Below are positions 32,777 through 45,900 of a stretch of 64,000 nucleotides of DNA, in pieces. Each line of letters opens with the position of its first letter. Within the stretch, counting starts at the first letter, position 1. Below the pieces are notes generated by a model that ran no database searches, was not told the DNA's origin, and saw nothing but the letters and a program-made list of their open reading frames with translations. The position numbers were made by a program, and so were the translations under genes. The stretch comes from Marthasterias glacialis (Eukaryota > Echinodermata > Asteroidea > Forcipulatida > Asteriidae): NCBI GenBank assembly GCA_911728455.2, contig OU452223.1:9198174-9262173 (forward strand), read 5' to 3'.

Positions 32777-33719
32777 GAATTAACAACTGATTTGTGAGTA
32801 TTCATCATTGTGTGTGTGTACAAATTGCAAGTAGCTGATCTCAGAATGTGTGCAGACTGGTCCCCGTTTTGCAAGCTCCGCCGATTTTCAAGTGATGTGA
32901 TTCATGTAGCTACTAGGTTCAAGACTTGTATCAAGACTCGTTCATTTTTGTCCATTTTCGTCTGCTCTTTTTCTCTCGGTCTGTTTTGGTATGTATTGCA
33001 ACGTTTTTTTTGTAGCTATTTCTATGGAATAATATGGAAATATCATTCATAGTTTTATAAGCAGATGCGTCATAATGTCTAGAAAACATGGGCACTGTTT
33101 GTATTGGGCTTCTAATGTATTATTTATGTGTAGGTTTAGGTTTTTCGGCGTCAGTCGGCAGAGCATTTTTCAATATTTTATTTTGCTCCCCCTGCTTTTT
33201 GCATCTATTCCATACCGTGTCATACCGTCGCCCCCACCCCCTCCACCCCTCGCTGCAGGCACCCAAACCTGTACGATTTTGAAAAAAAAATAACGTTTAA
33301 AGTTAAACTATTTTGAAATTATTGTTTTCGGATACTGTTAATGTTAGTTTAGTGTTTTAATCTTTGACATTTTGCAAAAGTATGAATGATTGAAAGTGGA
33401 TATCTTTTTCTTCACTAGACAAGCAAATTTGCCAAAAAGGAAGTGGAGCTAAAATTCTAACAAATGCTCTGTCGACTGACGCCGGAAACTGTTACTGCAT
33501 CCTCACTGGCTCCTGCAAAAGTCTTATTTCTATAAAAAGTTTTATAATGTAGCTCTAAACACTACAAAAAGAACCAAGCAGGCCTTCAAAGCTGTTTTAC
33601 AGTGCCATTATTGGTGAAGGAAAATGAAAAATTATTGTTTTTATCCTTTATTCTTTAACAAATACAGGTATTAATCAAATTCAATCAGTTTCTTAAAGTT
33701 GTGATTAGCAGCTTTGAAT
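32777..33719. promoter_or_regulatory. Divergent MALSU1/LIG4 intergenic region
   Basis: The two start codons point away from each other, 943 bp apart. This stretch must hold MALSU1's 5'UTR and LIG4's 5' end. An ATACAG acceptor ends at 33667 after a pyrimidine-containing run, so LIG4 probably has an untranslated first exon upstream and a 5'UTR starting at 33668. No TATA box is convincing. Short open frames at 32810-33293 are not protein-like. Confidence 0.5.
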
Positions 33720-36700
33720 ATGTCTGATGGAAGAGAGATTCCATCAACGTCTACACAAGCAGCAGCAACTGCAGGAGCCAGTGAGGATGCAGTGACAGTG
33801 GCTAGCCGTATTCCTTTCGCTGAACTCGCTGGATTCCTGGAGAAGGTACAGAAGAAACATGGTGGTGAGGCCAAGAAGCAAATGTTCCGCGAGTTCCTTG
33901 ACAAGTGGAGAGAGTTTCACGAGCAGCTTCATGGGGAGGACACATCGACGGTAATGCTGCACTGTGTTTAATTTGTTTCAATTTATCTTCAAATATCAAA
34001 AAGAAAAATTGTGGAAAGAGGCCTTTTTTTGTATAGTGATGTACTGACTTGGATAAAAGTTAGGCAGCTATGGCTACGGCTGGATCACCACATCATCATG
34101 CAGTGAAGTATGGAACATCCTTAGCAACAGCCTAAGCAACAGTTAGCCATAGCCACAATTCAGATAAGGCCTATAGATGGGTAAATATAATCGTGAGCCA
34201 GGGTTGCAAGTCAGAACTCCGGACTCCAGCTCTGGTGTTTCTGATCAGCAGAGTGTGGGTTCGAGTCATGGTCAAGACACTTGTGTCCTTAAGCAAGACA
34301 CTTAACCATTATTGCTGCGTCCTTCGGATGGGACGTAAAACAGTAGGTCTCTTGTGTTGTGTAATGCACGAAAAAGAACCCAGTGCTCTTATCGCAAAGA
34401 GAAACGGTTCGCCCCGGCGTTCCTGGTTTGATCGGCTGCAGATTGCGCCACAGCACCTTACTGTTACATAGTGCTATGTAAAGGAACAGGTCTCATACTT
34501 AGAAACATAACTCCATATACCCTGCAGGAAAAAACACTGAGCCTTGAGACGCCCATCGGGTGTGATAAAGCGCTACTTAAGAACTGCGTATGGTTATTAT
34601 TATTATTATAACTTGTCAAGTTTTAGAATGAAACATGGTTGAAGTACATTATGTACATTCAATGGCTAACTTTTTTATTTTATTTGTGTTCCACAGAAAG
34701 ACAATTTCTATCCTGTAATGAGGTTGTTACTTCCGCAACTTGAAAGGGAAAGAATTGCATACGGTATCAAGGAGGTAAGTCGCAGCAGGGTTTAAAATAC
34801 CCACTTATACGAAACCCTGGCCAGTTTTAGAGTTATTTTAGTTCGGCCATCCTGTTGGTGAGTCATTGCATCACACGCGTGAGCATGTGCTGCATGCCCA
34901 AAGTGGTCACTACTTCCGGTTCCAAAGCTGGCGTACATTTTTGTGTAATTTTACAAAAGATCACATATTTCATCTTTCAAAGGTATTTGTTTTGACACAA
35001 ACTTAATATACATGTAATTTCGAGAAGAACTTGAGTCTTTGAAGATCATATGTAAAAGCCAAGCCCAAAACGTACATAAATCCTCATTCAAAAAAACAAG
35101 CTCAATAAAATTCCTATGGGTCTCTGGTAATCAGTGGAGTCCATTTGTGTGAAAGGGAGACTTTTGAGACGTTAGCAGGCACCCCTGTAAGCGGTCCTTT
35201 TCTACTCTCATATTAAAAAAGGACCACTTACTGGGGCACCCGCTAACGTCTCAAAAGTCTCCCATTGGGATTGGCTTACAGTGGATTGGCGTCATGCTTA
35301 CCAACAGGAATACCTAACTAGTCACAACTCAAGATGTAAGTACCCAAGGCATAGCTGGCCCAAACCCAAATGACTTTTGTAGAGTTTTGTTAGTAAACCT
35401 ATATGTACATTATAGACCTTTTCACACTATCAAGCTCCGATCCATGCTGAAAGCTACACAATTCCAATCCATGTTGACTTCTTAAAATTTCGACACGGTT
35501 CAAATCTACTCTGCTTTCACACTGCCTGACATGAAATCGGCCTTTTTGCTGCACGTGTAATGCTCTACACGGGCCAACAATCCTCAACCCACCTCCCGAG
35601 CAGGGTTTGTTTTGACACAGATCGAGCGTTCTACACAGGTCAACGCCGGATTGAAATGTTGTCAAATTTACACTGGTCTGACCTGGATCCAACACAGAGA
35701 TTTTTCGTAATTTGAAAGGTCTTAAGTATGTATTTTGTTTTTTGTTACACATGCAGAGTTTCAATGATTGGAATGTGGTTTCAGAATCCAATTCATTCTC
35801 CAAAAAGATCACCAAAGAAAAAATATCTCTCTTAACTCCAAATGTTCTTATTTTAATGTTTTCCCCTCTGATTTTGGAACACTTTTATTCCTCCCTTCCC
35901 TTCTTTTTGTTTATTCTTTTTATGCAGCATACCCTAGCAAAGTTGTATATTGACATTCTTGGCTTGGGTAAAGAAAGCCCAGATGCGAAGAAGCTGATCA
36001 ATTATCGAGCACCAACTGCCAAACAGGTGAGTGTATTTCTTAATTGGGATAATTGCCTCGTTCGCAGTATTGAGGACCGACAATGGTCGTTCCTATTGAC
36101 CCAATTCACCTGACGTCATCATCACAATAATCTTGGTTGTGCCATTTTGGAAGTCAATGTCACTGTGTGTTATACAGTGTAGTGCACATTTTAGGAGACA
36201 CGGATTTACAGGTAGTACCTATTGACTTCCAAAATGGTGTGCGCGGCACAGTCGCTGCTTGAGAAGTGCGTGCAAGGTGTCAGTTGAAATACTCTGAATA
36301 AATCTTTTAAGGAATTGTCAAATACAATGTACTTGGTACTTGATTAAAGGAGGTATAACACCTTGAAAGGGATCTAAGGTGAGGTGTTGCATATGGCTGC
36401 CAGACCACACAGTAAAAAGCCCCTCCCTTTATGATAAGTGATCTAGGTTCTTTTTACGTTGGTTACACATAACATGGGACCTACCAATTCACATCCCATC
36501 ACGTCAGTATTCTTGAATTTTTTTTGTGCCACCACGCTGTATATATTTTTTGATACTTTTTGGATCTTCCGAAGTAATCATTTTCCTTTGAAAATATCAT
36601 GTCACAATGAAACCCTGGCTTGACAAAGGAAAGACAACAAAGGTTCTCATAATAAGCACCGGGATTTTTTGTTCTCTTTTGAGAAAATATGAGAAACCTC

Positions 36701-39700
36701 GGCCGTAAGCCACAGCCGATTATTTGCCATGGTATGCTGGAATCTTGGATCACTCGGAAGTTGCCTCCACTGAGCCGAATTCAGTGATAAATAATGGTGG
36801 CAGCCTGTCCATTCTTGTAAGCCACATTTTTATAACAATAGGACGAAGGTCTTGAATCAGGGATTACACAATAGCCCCTGGAAAAGGGAGATTTCGAGCA
36901 TAAATTCCAGTACCCTCTGTCCCTCTTTGTATAGGGGAAACAAAACATAGCACAGTATAGGTGCATGCCTGTGCATGCTACACAATGAGTGTCCAGGTGA
37001 GTATATGCGCCAACCGGTCAGCTGACCGCAAAAAGTAGAGGGCGTTCTGAAAAGTTGTTCAAGGTGATAAAAAACATAAGGCGTATGCTAGTTCGGAAAA
37101 ATTGTGCGTGTACTCATGTCATCCAGCTAGAAGTAGTTAAAGAGTCTTGCTCAAGGACACAAGTGTCACAACCTGAAACCGAACCCACAGTCTAAAAACA
37201 TCAGAACTTGGGTCTAGTGCTCTAGACTACTTGGCCATGACACCCCAGTATAAAATGTCTTGGCTCTCTTTTTGCTTTCACCAGGAAGCTGGAGACTTTG
37301 CCAGTGTTGCATATTTTGTGCTGAGAAACAGATGCCCAGAGAAGGGAAGGTCAGTGTACAACCTAGTTTCACATGCTAATTGGTTATGTTTACAAAAAAA
37401 AAACACTTTTAACAACTGTATTCAAACTTGAAAGTTTTAAAGGTAGTTGTTGATATGATTACTCTTTCCAATTTGTCAAATAAAATGCAACACCAAATTT
37501 AAAATGGTGCTCATACTTCAAAACTATAACCACCCAACAGATCCCATCATAATTAAACTGCATGTTTTGTTCGATTCTGTTGGACTGAAGACTGCACTAT
37601 AAAACTGGTGATGCTTTATGGGTTCGTGGCATACCAACTTAATCAGAGTCCAACAGTTTGGTTGTTGAGTCACCACGCGGTTTTGGATTGTGTTACTAGA
37701 GAGAAGAAGAACCTGAGCAACTAACCCTATGGAATTAGGGTTAATGAAAATAATAAGAAAAGGAAACGATCACAGAGCAGCTGTGGAGAGGGGATCAGGC
37801 TGGTGAGAGATTTTCCTCTATCAAGAAAGCTCAGTCTGAAAATGGGATGTTGTTTCCTTTCAGTCTTACAAATAGTATTGCCAACAATAGACCGATCCAT
37901 TAAGCCCCGCCCACCTTAGCAACTGCCTAGCAACAGCACATGGCACAATCGCAGGGGTGATTCGGTTGCAGCCAATGTCGGATTTGACACACACACGTAC
38001 ATGGTTGAATAGTATGGATTTAGGTTTTTTTGGTCCAAATGTAGCACAACCGTTATGTGCAGTCTAGTCTGGCACCCTGTGTGCCCACATGCATTTTTGG
38101 GGGGGACGTAAAATGGCTTCTAATCGCAAGTTGTCACAACTCTCTCAAAAAACGGCTCTGACCTAGACTGAAGCCTATGGCTGTATAACATGTACATGTA
38201 TATTATTTGTAGTTTGAGCATTCAGGATGTCAACACATGCCTTGATGCCATAGCGGGAAGCAATGCTGCCAAGAAGAAGGATGTGGTCAAGAAGAACTTC
38301 ATGCACCTGTTGAGGAACACCAGTGCACTGGAACAGAAGTGGCTGGTCAGAATGATCATGAAGGTATATCTTGAGACATTAACACAGAATGGTAAACAGC
38401 AACGTAGACCATCGGATCAATGGACAGATGCAAAATACAAATAATACCCTTTATCCTCAATGCAAATTTAACATCTATTGAATACATTATCTTGACACAT
38501 GTATTTTGTTTTCCAAAAATGACAGACCATGGGCAAATAGTAGCCACGCATGACGTCAGTTCAAGGGGTCTATCCTGTTGGTAAGGGATGACGTTTTGGA
38601 GCCGGAAGTGTAATGTTAACTAATGGTACATGTACATGAATATTCGTTTCACTGCACTCCCGGCTCCAAAACGTCATCGCTTACCAACAGGATATGTTGC
38701 AGTTACTTGCGTGTGATGTTTACACCAAGGGCCTCTCTTTTGGGAGGAGTGGTGGCTCTGAAAAGAGCGCATGTGGTCTCAAGGTTTCGAGCAGTGTACT
38801 CTGCTCGTCATTTCTCCTGAAGATGAGCAGAGTATACTGTTCGAATTGTCAAGACCACAACAGCTCTGTGCAGAGCCACCACTTTTCCCAAAAGAGATGT
38901 ATAATGGTTGTACCAGCAATTTTACGAGTTCAAGTTACTTCTTATTATCCACTCACAAACATCACTTAAGCATTTATTTCGTCACAATTCTCCATGTATT
39001 TTGTCAATTGTTTTAGGATATGAAGTCTGGCCTTAGTCAAGTTTCACTCTTCCATATCTTCCATCCGGATGCGGAAGACTTCTTCAATGTCACAAACAAC
39101 CTATCCAAGGTAATAAACAAAAATCTCTTTATATAAGCAAATCTATGACAGTTCCACCCCATTTTTTTCTCCTTATCTTTTGGACATATTGAACAAACTA
39201 ATCAGTATGTTTTTTTGCGTGATTTTTGTGCCAGCAAAATGATAAAAAATGTCTTATCTACACAGTTTGTTAAACATATAAACTGCTTTTATTTGAACAT
39301 GCACTAAGAGAAGATTCATCTCATTTGTCTTATAAGTAAGTATACTCAACAGAATTGAAAGATATTGCCTGACTTAGTCAACATTTGAACGTCATTTTGT
39401 TACTACACAGTTTGAAAGATACAAGATCGCCGGACTGTCCAGTCGTGAGTTTACTGGCCCGGCGCTAAAATCACGGGCCTTGGGCCTGCGGTCCAGTGTA
39501 AAATTCAAGCCCTGATCAAATCTTGAAAATCATTTCAAAAACAACAGTTTTTGATACCTGTGCCCAGATTAACGTGAGTAACTATTGAGTTGCTTTTTTA
39601 TGGTTAGCCTCGTCGTGAAAGTAGCTTCTCAATTTTTTTTTTGTCGCTCAGAACTTCACAATTCCATTTGGAATATTCATTTCCAGAACATTGTGCATTC

Positions 39701-39925
39701 ACAATGACCATTGATTGCTACAGCTGTCAGATTAATGTTCCATTTATTACCTAAGCTATAGACTACCTTTAATTTGATAGTCAGTGACGTTGTTGTTGTT
39801 GTTGTTGTTGTTTTTTGCAGTTGTGTGCTGATTTAAATGATCCTAGTGTCCGGATGAATGAGGTAGGGATCAGCGTGTTTTCTGCCTTCAGCCCAATGCT
39901 CGGAATGAGAGCCAACACAAACCAG
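33720..39925 (+). CDS. LIG4: LIG4 exons 1-7: N-terminal DNA-binding domain
   Basis: These exons encode residues 1-274. Conserved family segments are visible: [100 protein letters not shown] and [12 protein letters not shown]. The domain encircles nicked DNA opposite the catalytic core. Exons 4 and 5 join as [10 protein letters not shown] (phase 2); the rest are phase 0. Exon 7's acceptor is unusual: a (GTT)n microsatellite followed by TTTTTTGCAG supplies the tract upstream of the AG. Confidence 0.94.
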
Positions 39926-42900
39926 GTAAACAATTAACCTTTTGGAAATATTGCAGACACTATATATAAGCGCACTGTTTGGTTTGGGTGTATACAGACA
40001 GATTTACCCAAACCAAGTAGTGCACTTGTAATGTGTCCACCATATCTCAAAAAGGTTAATAGACCGCATGGCCAGACATCACCAAAAAGCAACAAGCCAT
40101 TAAGTGTAGACCCCTTGCATATTGCGCAACGCTGCTGATACGCTGAGGTCACGCGCGCGTTTTTACACACCAAAAACAGCTGTCGTTACAGTGACCTGCC
40201 TCCTTCTGCCTCGGTGAGGGCGCTGTTTGAGAGTGTGACATCATATGCAAAGGGGTCTTTTCAATTGGCTACCAAAGACTACCAAAACTGTCGAGCATTA
40301 TATAACAAACGAATGGCATCAATATAACTGTATGACACCTACAACTACATGAACTGCATGTTTTGTTCATTGAACCACGTAAGACATTCTTGTGTAAGCA
40401 CAAAATTGTTGGCAACATTTTGGGCTTTCAAAAGCCAAAAAACTTGAAACTAAATAAGTCGACAGATTATCAGCTGCAGAGATGAGACCCTACGTCGTGA
40501 CTGAAGTAGTTCATACAGGTTGAACTCAGTCACTTACAGTAAAATATGGCTTCTACCAGTTCGAAAAAGAGGAAGATTGCAATGCTGTTTTTCTACCAGT
40601 GCAGGCCAACTTTAGCAACACAAGCACGCGATCAATGTGCAAATTGTGTCTCTAATTCTTACTTAGCATTGTGTGTAATGCTTTTCCTCTTTTCTCATGG
40701 TGTTTTGATAGCAGTGGGTTGATTAGCAATCTTTACAGTGGCTGTGTGATATTTTATCTTTTTAGGTTGAGAAGTTAATGGAACACAAACCATTCTTCAT
40801 CGAGACCAAGCTAGATGGAGAGAGAATGCAGCTACACAAAGAAGGAAACACCTACAAGTACTTCTCAAGAAGGTAGGTCAGCCATCTGTAATTTACAAAA
40901 GTTTCTGATGCTTGTTGTCATTTAGCTCATGTCATCAAATCTTCAAGATGTCGACAACAAACCAGGGGTGGATTTCACAAAGCGCTAGGACTAGTCTTAT
41001 CTCGAGTTAGGATGAGTAACTAGTCCTAACTTATATGACTTGTCATAAGTTAGGACTAGTCCTAAGTTAGGACTAGTTTTGTGAAATCGACCCCAGGACC
41101 CTGGCATTCGTATGCCCAGTTACCACAGATCAGGGACTTAGATGGATTTAGGCTAGAGCACTTGAGTTTTTATTTTTCAGTGTTCAGGCACCGCTCGGAA
41201 CACCTCTTGTTTTTTTTGTTTTTTCATGGTTTTTTTTCAAAGACTGGGGTTAGCAAGATTGTTAGAAATTTAGCTTAACAATGTGTTTGTAGTAAGGCAT
41301 GATCAGGGGTTTTTATAAAACTGGCTCTAGCTTAGGACCAGTTCTAACTAATAACTAGTGCTATAAGTTTGGGCTAGTTACTCATCTTAACTTGAGATAT
41401 GACTAGTCCTAGCGCTTTGTGAAATCCACCCCAGGTCTTGAAACACCCACTGGATCACTGGCCGGAGTCCAGTCGGCAGAGCCCTTGACCAGGAACTCCA
41501 CAACTGAACAAGACCTGCAGTTCCCCTTCTTTTCTTTTCAAAACGCATACTTTTCAAGATTTACTAATTATGCTTAACCTTGTCAATTCTTAGCAAACAT
41601 AAAAGAAGGAAAGAACATGTTTAGGTCTTTTAAGAAACGTTGTTGGTCCAGTGAAATGTCTGAGCTTCAAGACCTTTGGTCTAGTGGGGATTTTCTTGGT
41701 ACTTTGAGCCCTAGAAATACTTAGGATCATATCAGTGGGGAACCTTTAGAGATGTTAGGGGGAGCGCACGTTCCAGTAAATGTCTTTGAAGTATGCACTT
41801 GCTCATCAGAATTATAGGCAGTTTATTGTAAAATTGCATTGGGTTTATTGTACCAAATAGCATCTCAGGGTTCCCTCTGTGGATATGTCACACTACTTTG
41901 GAATATCTAAAAAGAGTAATGTTTTTTGTTTCTTCAGGTCCCACGACTATTCCCGTTCCTTTGGCGAAACTCCACATGATGGCAGTCTTACGCCTTACAT
42001 TGCAAACTGCTTCAAAAGGTAGATTCAAATCACCCCTATTATGGTACCATCATCTTGTCTGTTCTCATTTTAATTAAAAAAAACCAAATAATGCACGGCC
42101 ATAGTCGTGGCTTCATTTAGAGGTCACCAACTGCGACCAGCTCACGCCCTCACACAATCTCACGTACGATTACTCACTCGGCGCCCTGAAATGCATTGAG
42201 GTAAAAAACAAAAAAAAGAGATCTTGTACTCTAGCTAGCGGGCTATCTTGGTAGTCTGGTTGGTAAGACATCTACTCTAGAATGGTGGGGGTCATGGGTT
42301 CGAATCCAACCTGAGGAATATGCCTGTGGATTTTTTTCAGAGGACTCGGGGGGGGGGGGGGGGGGGGGGTCGGAGTATACGGTGCTTAACACATTGGTGT
42401 ATGGGTAAAAACCACAAATAAGATCTTGTACATTTTTTATATTTAAAAAAATTTATATATTTAAGAGCTTGCATTGCTGATTTAGGTTGCAAAACATTTA
42501 CTTTAATATCAAATCGGACCGTCTTGTCAAAGAAATTAAGATGAAACTTTGAATGGGAAATTTGATTGCTTCTTGTTAACTGTATTGAATATGTCACCAC
42601 TAGTGGGTGTGATCTCGACAGAAAGTGAATTCAACAAATGCAGCGAATCGTGGATGAAAGAAAAAATAGTCTGTATTCATACTGTATTCATTATCCCTAT
42701 AACACACAGGCAACATAAAAAGGATCGTGGCGGCATGTACAAGACCATTTTCATTTAAATTGTTTTTTGTTGTTGTAAACTTTAATCCGAGGGTGGCAGC
42801 GACCAGGGAAGTGGGGATGACATTGTAAGCCTCAGTGGGCAAATTACATTGAAGCACCGAATCAACTAGGGTTGGGCTGGTCAATAAAACTACTGTAAAA

Positions 42901-45900
42901 CCCAAGCTCTTGATTGTCCAAGCAAAACAAAAAATAGTCCTCATTAATATTCCTAAATAATAATAAAAATAATAATAAAATGCATTTATATGGCGCTTTA
43001 TGTAAAATACCCTAAAGCGCCTTACATTAAAACTAAACAAGTAAAACCTAATAGTAATACAAATGAATTACTGTTATTGGTTGTAATGTATAAATGTAAT
43101 AGATTCCCCCATTGGTCCTAGACCATAAACTGACAACTTAACCAACCACAACCAATCATCTGCCAAATGACTGAGTTATTTTATGTTGCACCCCAAAACA
43201 CCCCGCAAAATTATTTTCTCCAATTCGCAAGGCCTGTTCTGCAGACACTATTTGTTTGTTTTATTTATTCCTGTATCATTAAGGTGATTTTTTTCTCTAT
43301 ATGTCAGGGATGTTCGTAACTGCATACTGGATGGAGAGATGTTGGCCTACAATTCAGAAACTAAGACGTTCATGTAAGTAACCAGTCAGCTCAGTTTCAT
43401 TGATCTACTGCTATTGACCTAATTTATCTGACATCATCATCACAATAATCTTGGTTGATTGGCAGTTAATGTCACTGTGTGTAATACAGTGTAGTGTGCA
43501 TTTTAGGCAACCCGGCGTTTACACGTATACCAATCGACTCTCAAAATGGTCAGCGTGGCACAGTTGGAGCATGTGAGGTGCACAGGAGGGGTCAATATGT
43601 GTGGACCTGAGGTTGCTATAAGAACTTGGAATTCTTTGGCAAAACATAAATCGTTATTTCATTATTTTCCCCAAAAAACGTAAATTTACTCTTCCAAAAA
43701 ACATTGATCATGCCTTCCCCTTAAGGTTTTTAACAAGTGAAACTGATCACTGATTGTGGGTTTTTATTTGACGTTTCAGGACCAAGGGGGAGAATTTTGA
43801 TATTAAGACCATGAGGGATGACGAAGGTGAGTTTAGGGGTAACCTTTTTGTGACACTGAAATACGTAAACCCTTGTAAGATAAAATGCCACCCTTATCTT
43901 TGGGTAGCCTCTAGATTTGCCAGAACTTTTGTAAGTGCTAAGGCTCCAACAATAAATGCACTCACTGTTACAAAGGTAGAACTATGGACAACGGAGAAAT
44001 AGAAAATAACTCTTGTAACTCTTGACAAGCTTAACCAGTAGATGCTGAATGATGTGTACACAAAAATATTGTCCGAGCCAGCAAACGGGCAGTGTTTAAA
44101 CACGCCATTGTGTGAAATCGGATTACCGGAACAAAGGTCGTCTAAACATTCCAGTACTGAGTGCATAAAGAGCACGTACAAGTCGTGCAATGCTTTGTTT
44201 CACACACACAAAGAGGAAACATGGTCTTGAATATTTTGCCAATTTTCACCCATTATGCAGGGGTTCTTGTGTAACCCCCCGATTTCAGACCTTTGTCCTT
44301 TTGTTCTAAGAAGAGGATTACGAGACATCGAGAGGCTTCCACCATTGTTTATTCATTGTATTTGACACTCTCTCGATAAAAAATCCCAGTGCTATAAAGA
44401 GAATCTTTGTTCTCTTGGCTTTGTCAAGTCAAGGTTTCTTTGTGCCTGCAGTACACTCAAAGAAAACATTATTCCGGCAGTTCCGAGAAAATAGTCCCAT
44501 CAGGAGGTATGGGTCAAAATGGAAGATGCCTGGTGACAACTGGTTAACTATACTTTATTCTTTGCTGACTTCGAGCTGAATGATTTATTTATAGATATGA
44601 AATTATTATTCCAACATTGCAAGCATTCTACTGGTTCTTGTTTGATTTGCAAACTTCTTTTCCTGTTGGCAAGTCATTTACGTCATGATCACACATGTGC
44701 TGCACAGTATACACGCAGGGTTTCAGTTACGTACGGCTCCAAAGCTGGCATATGCTTCAGTGAAATTTTCCAAAAAAAATCACTTAATTCATCCTTCAAC
44801 AGCATTTCTTTTGACAAACTGATAATTCTCAGGGGACCTTAAGACTTTACAAGTCCACTTTTTTTTTGTTTTTTTTCCTATACATAAATCCTCCCCCGCC
44901 CCCCCCCAAAAAAAAACTAGCTCATTGCTTTTTCTATGGGCTTCTGGCAAACGTTGGAGCCAGTTTGTGTATAGTGAGCTAATCTTACAGTGGAATTACA
45001 TCGCACTTTATACAAACAGGATGTTTACTGTCAGGATTTTGAGACCTACTGTATGTCGGAATGCATGACTATTTTTGTGTGATTTCCGCCCCTCAGATCT
45101 TCAGGTATGTTACTGTGTGTTTGACATTCTTCTCTTCAACGACAAGAAACTTGCCAACCTTCCACTTCATGAGAGGGTACAGTACATTAGCAAGTAAGTA
45201 GAACACTATGGTTATCCTGTAATAAGAAGAAGAAGAATAATAACTAGTTTTTATATAGCGCTTTATTTACGAGTGTCTCAAAGTGCTTAATATTGGGGTT
45301 TTTATACAGGTTTTTGAATTCTGAGATCCATTTGTGTAGCACCTTATGAGAGTTTACAAGGTGCTGTGGTGCATTCAGCAGCCACTGCCAGAAACACCGG
45401 GGCAAACCCCTGCTCTTAACGATAAGCGAAACTGGGTTCTTTTACGTGTGTTAACACAAGTCACGGGACCTAAGGCTTTAGGTCCCATCCGAAGGACGAA
45501 GCAATAATGGTTAAGTGTCTTGCTTAAGGACTCAAGTGTCAAGACCGGGACTCGAACCCACACTCTGCTGATCAGACATACCAGAGCTTGAATCCAGTGC
45601 GTTTGACTGTTCGCCCACGACACGCCTGTGACACAGTAATTAACCTGAAATATGACAATAAATGATACATCATCCATCAGGTTGTCCAGAATTTATAAGC
45701 ATGAAAGTATTCAAATAGGAAACCATTTTAACTCAAAAATCACCAGAAAGACATGCACCAAATGAAAGATGGTCATGTGTATTTTTCTAAATATTTAGAA
45801 TACTTGATTTGTCAATTAAGTCGACATTACTCCTTTTCACAAATGTTATAGTACATACAAAATGTAACCTTAATTTCACAAAACACTCAATCTTCCTTTG

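Noticed and set aside
35399-35815. 138-codon minus-strand open frame in LIG4 intron 2
   Set aside because: Intronic, antisense and without domain signatures. Internal quasi-repeats (ACACGGG/ACACAGG blocks) suggest repeat-derived sequence.
42235-42320. Possible tRNA gene with B-box GGGTTCGAATCC
   Set aside because: Same head recurs with shared downstream body at 60270 and inverted at 48485. Dispersed repeat, not a tRNA gene.
42600-43040. 146-codon minus-strand open frame in LIG4 intron 9
   Set aside because: Its 5' part is a SINE-like tail (AATAATAATAAAATGC..GCGCTTTA). No recognisable domain.
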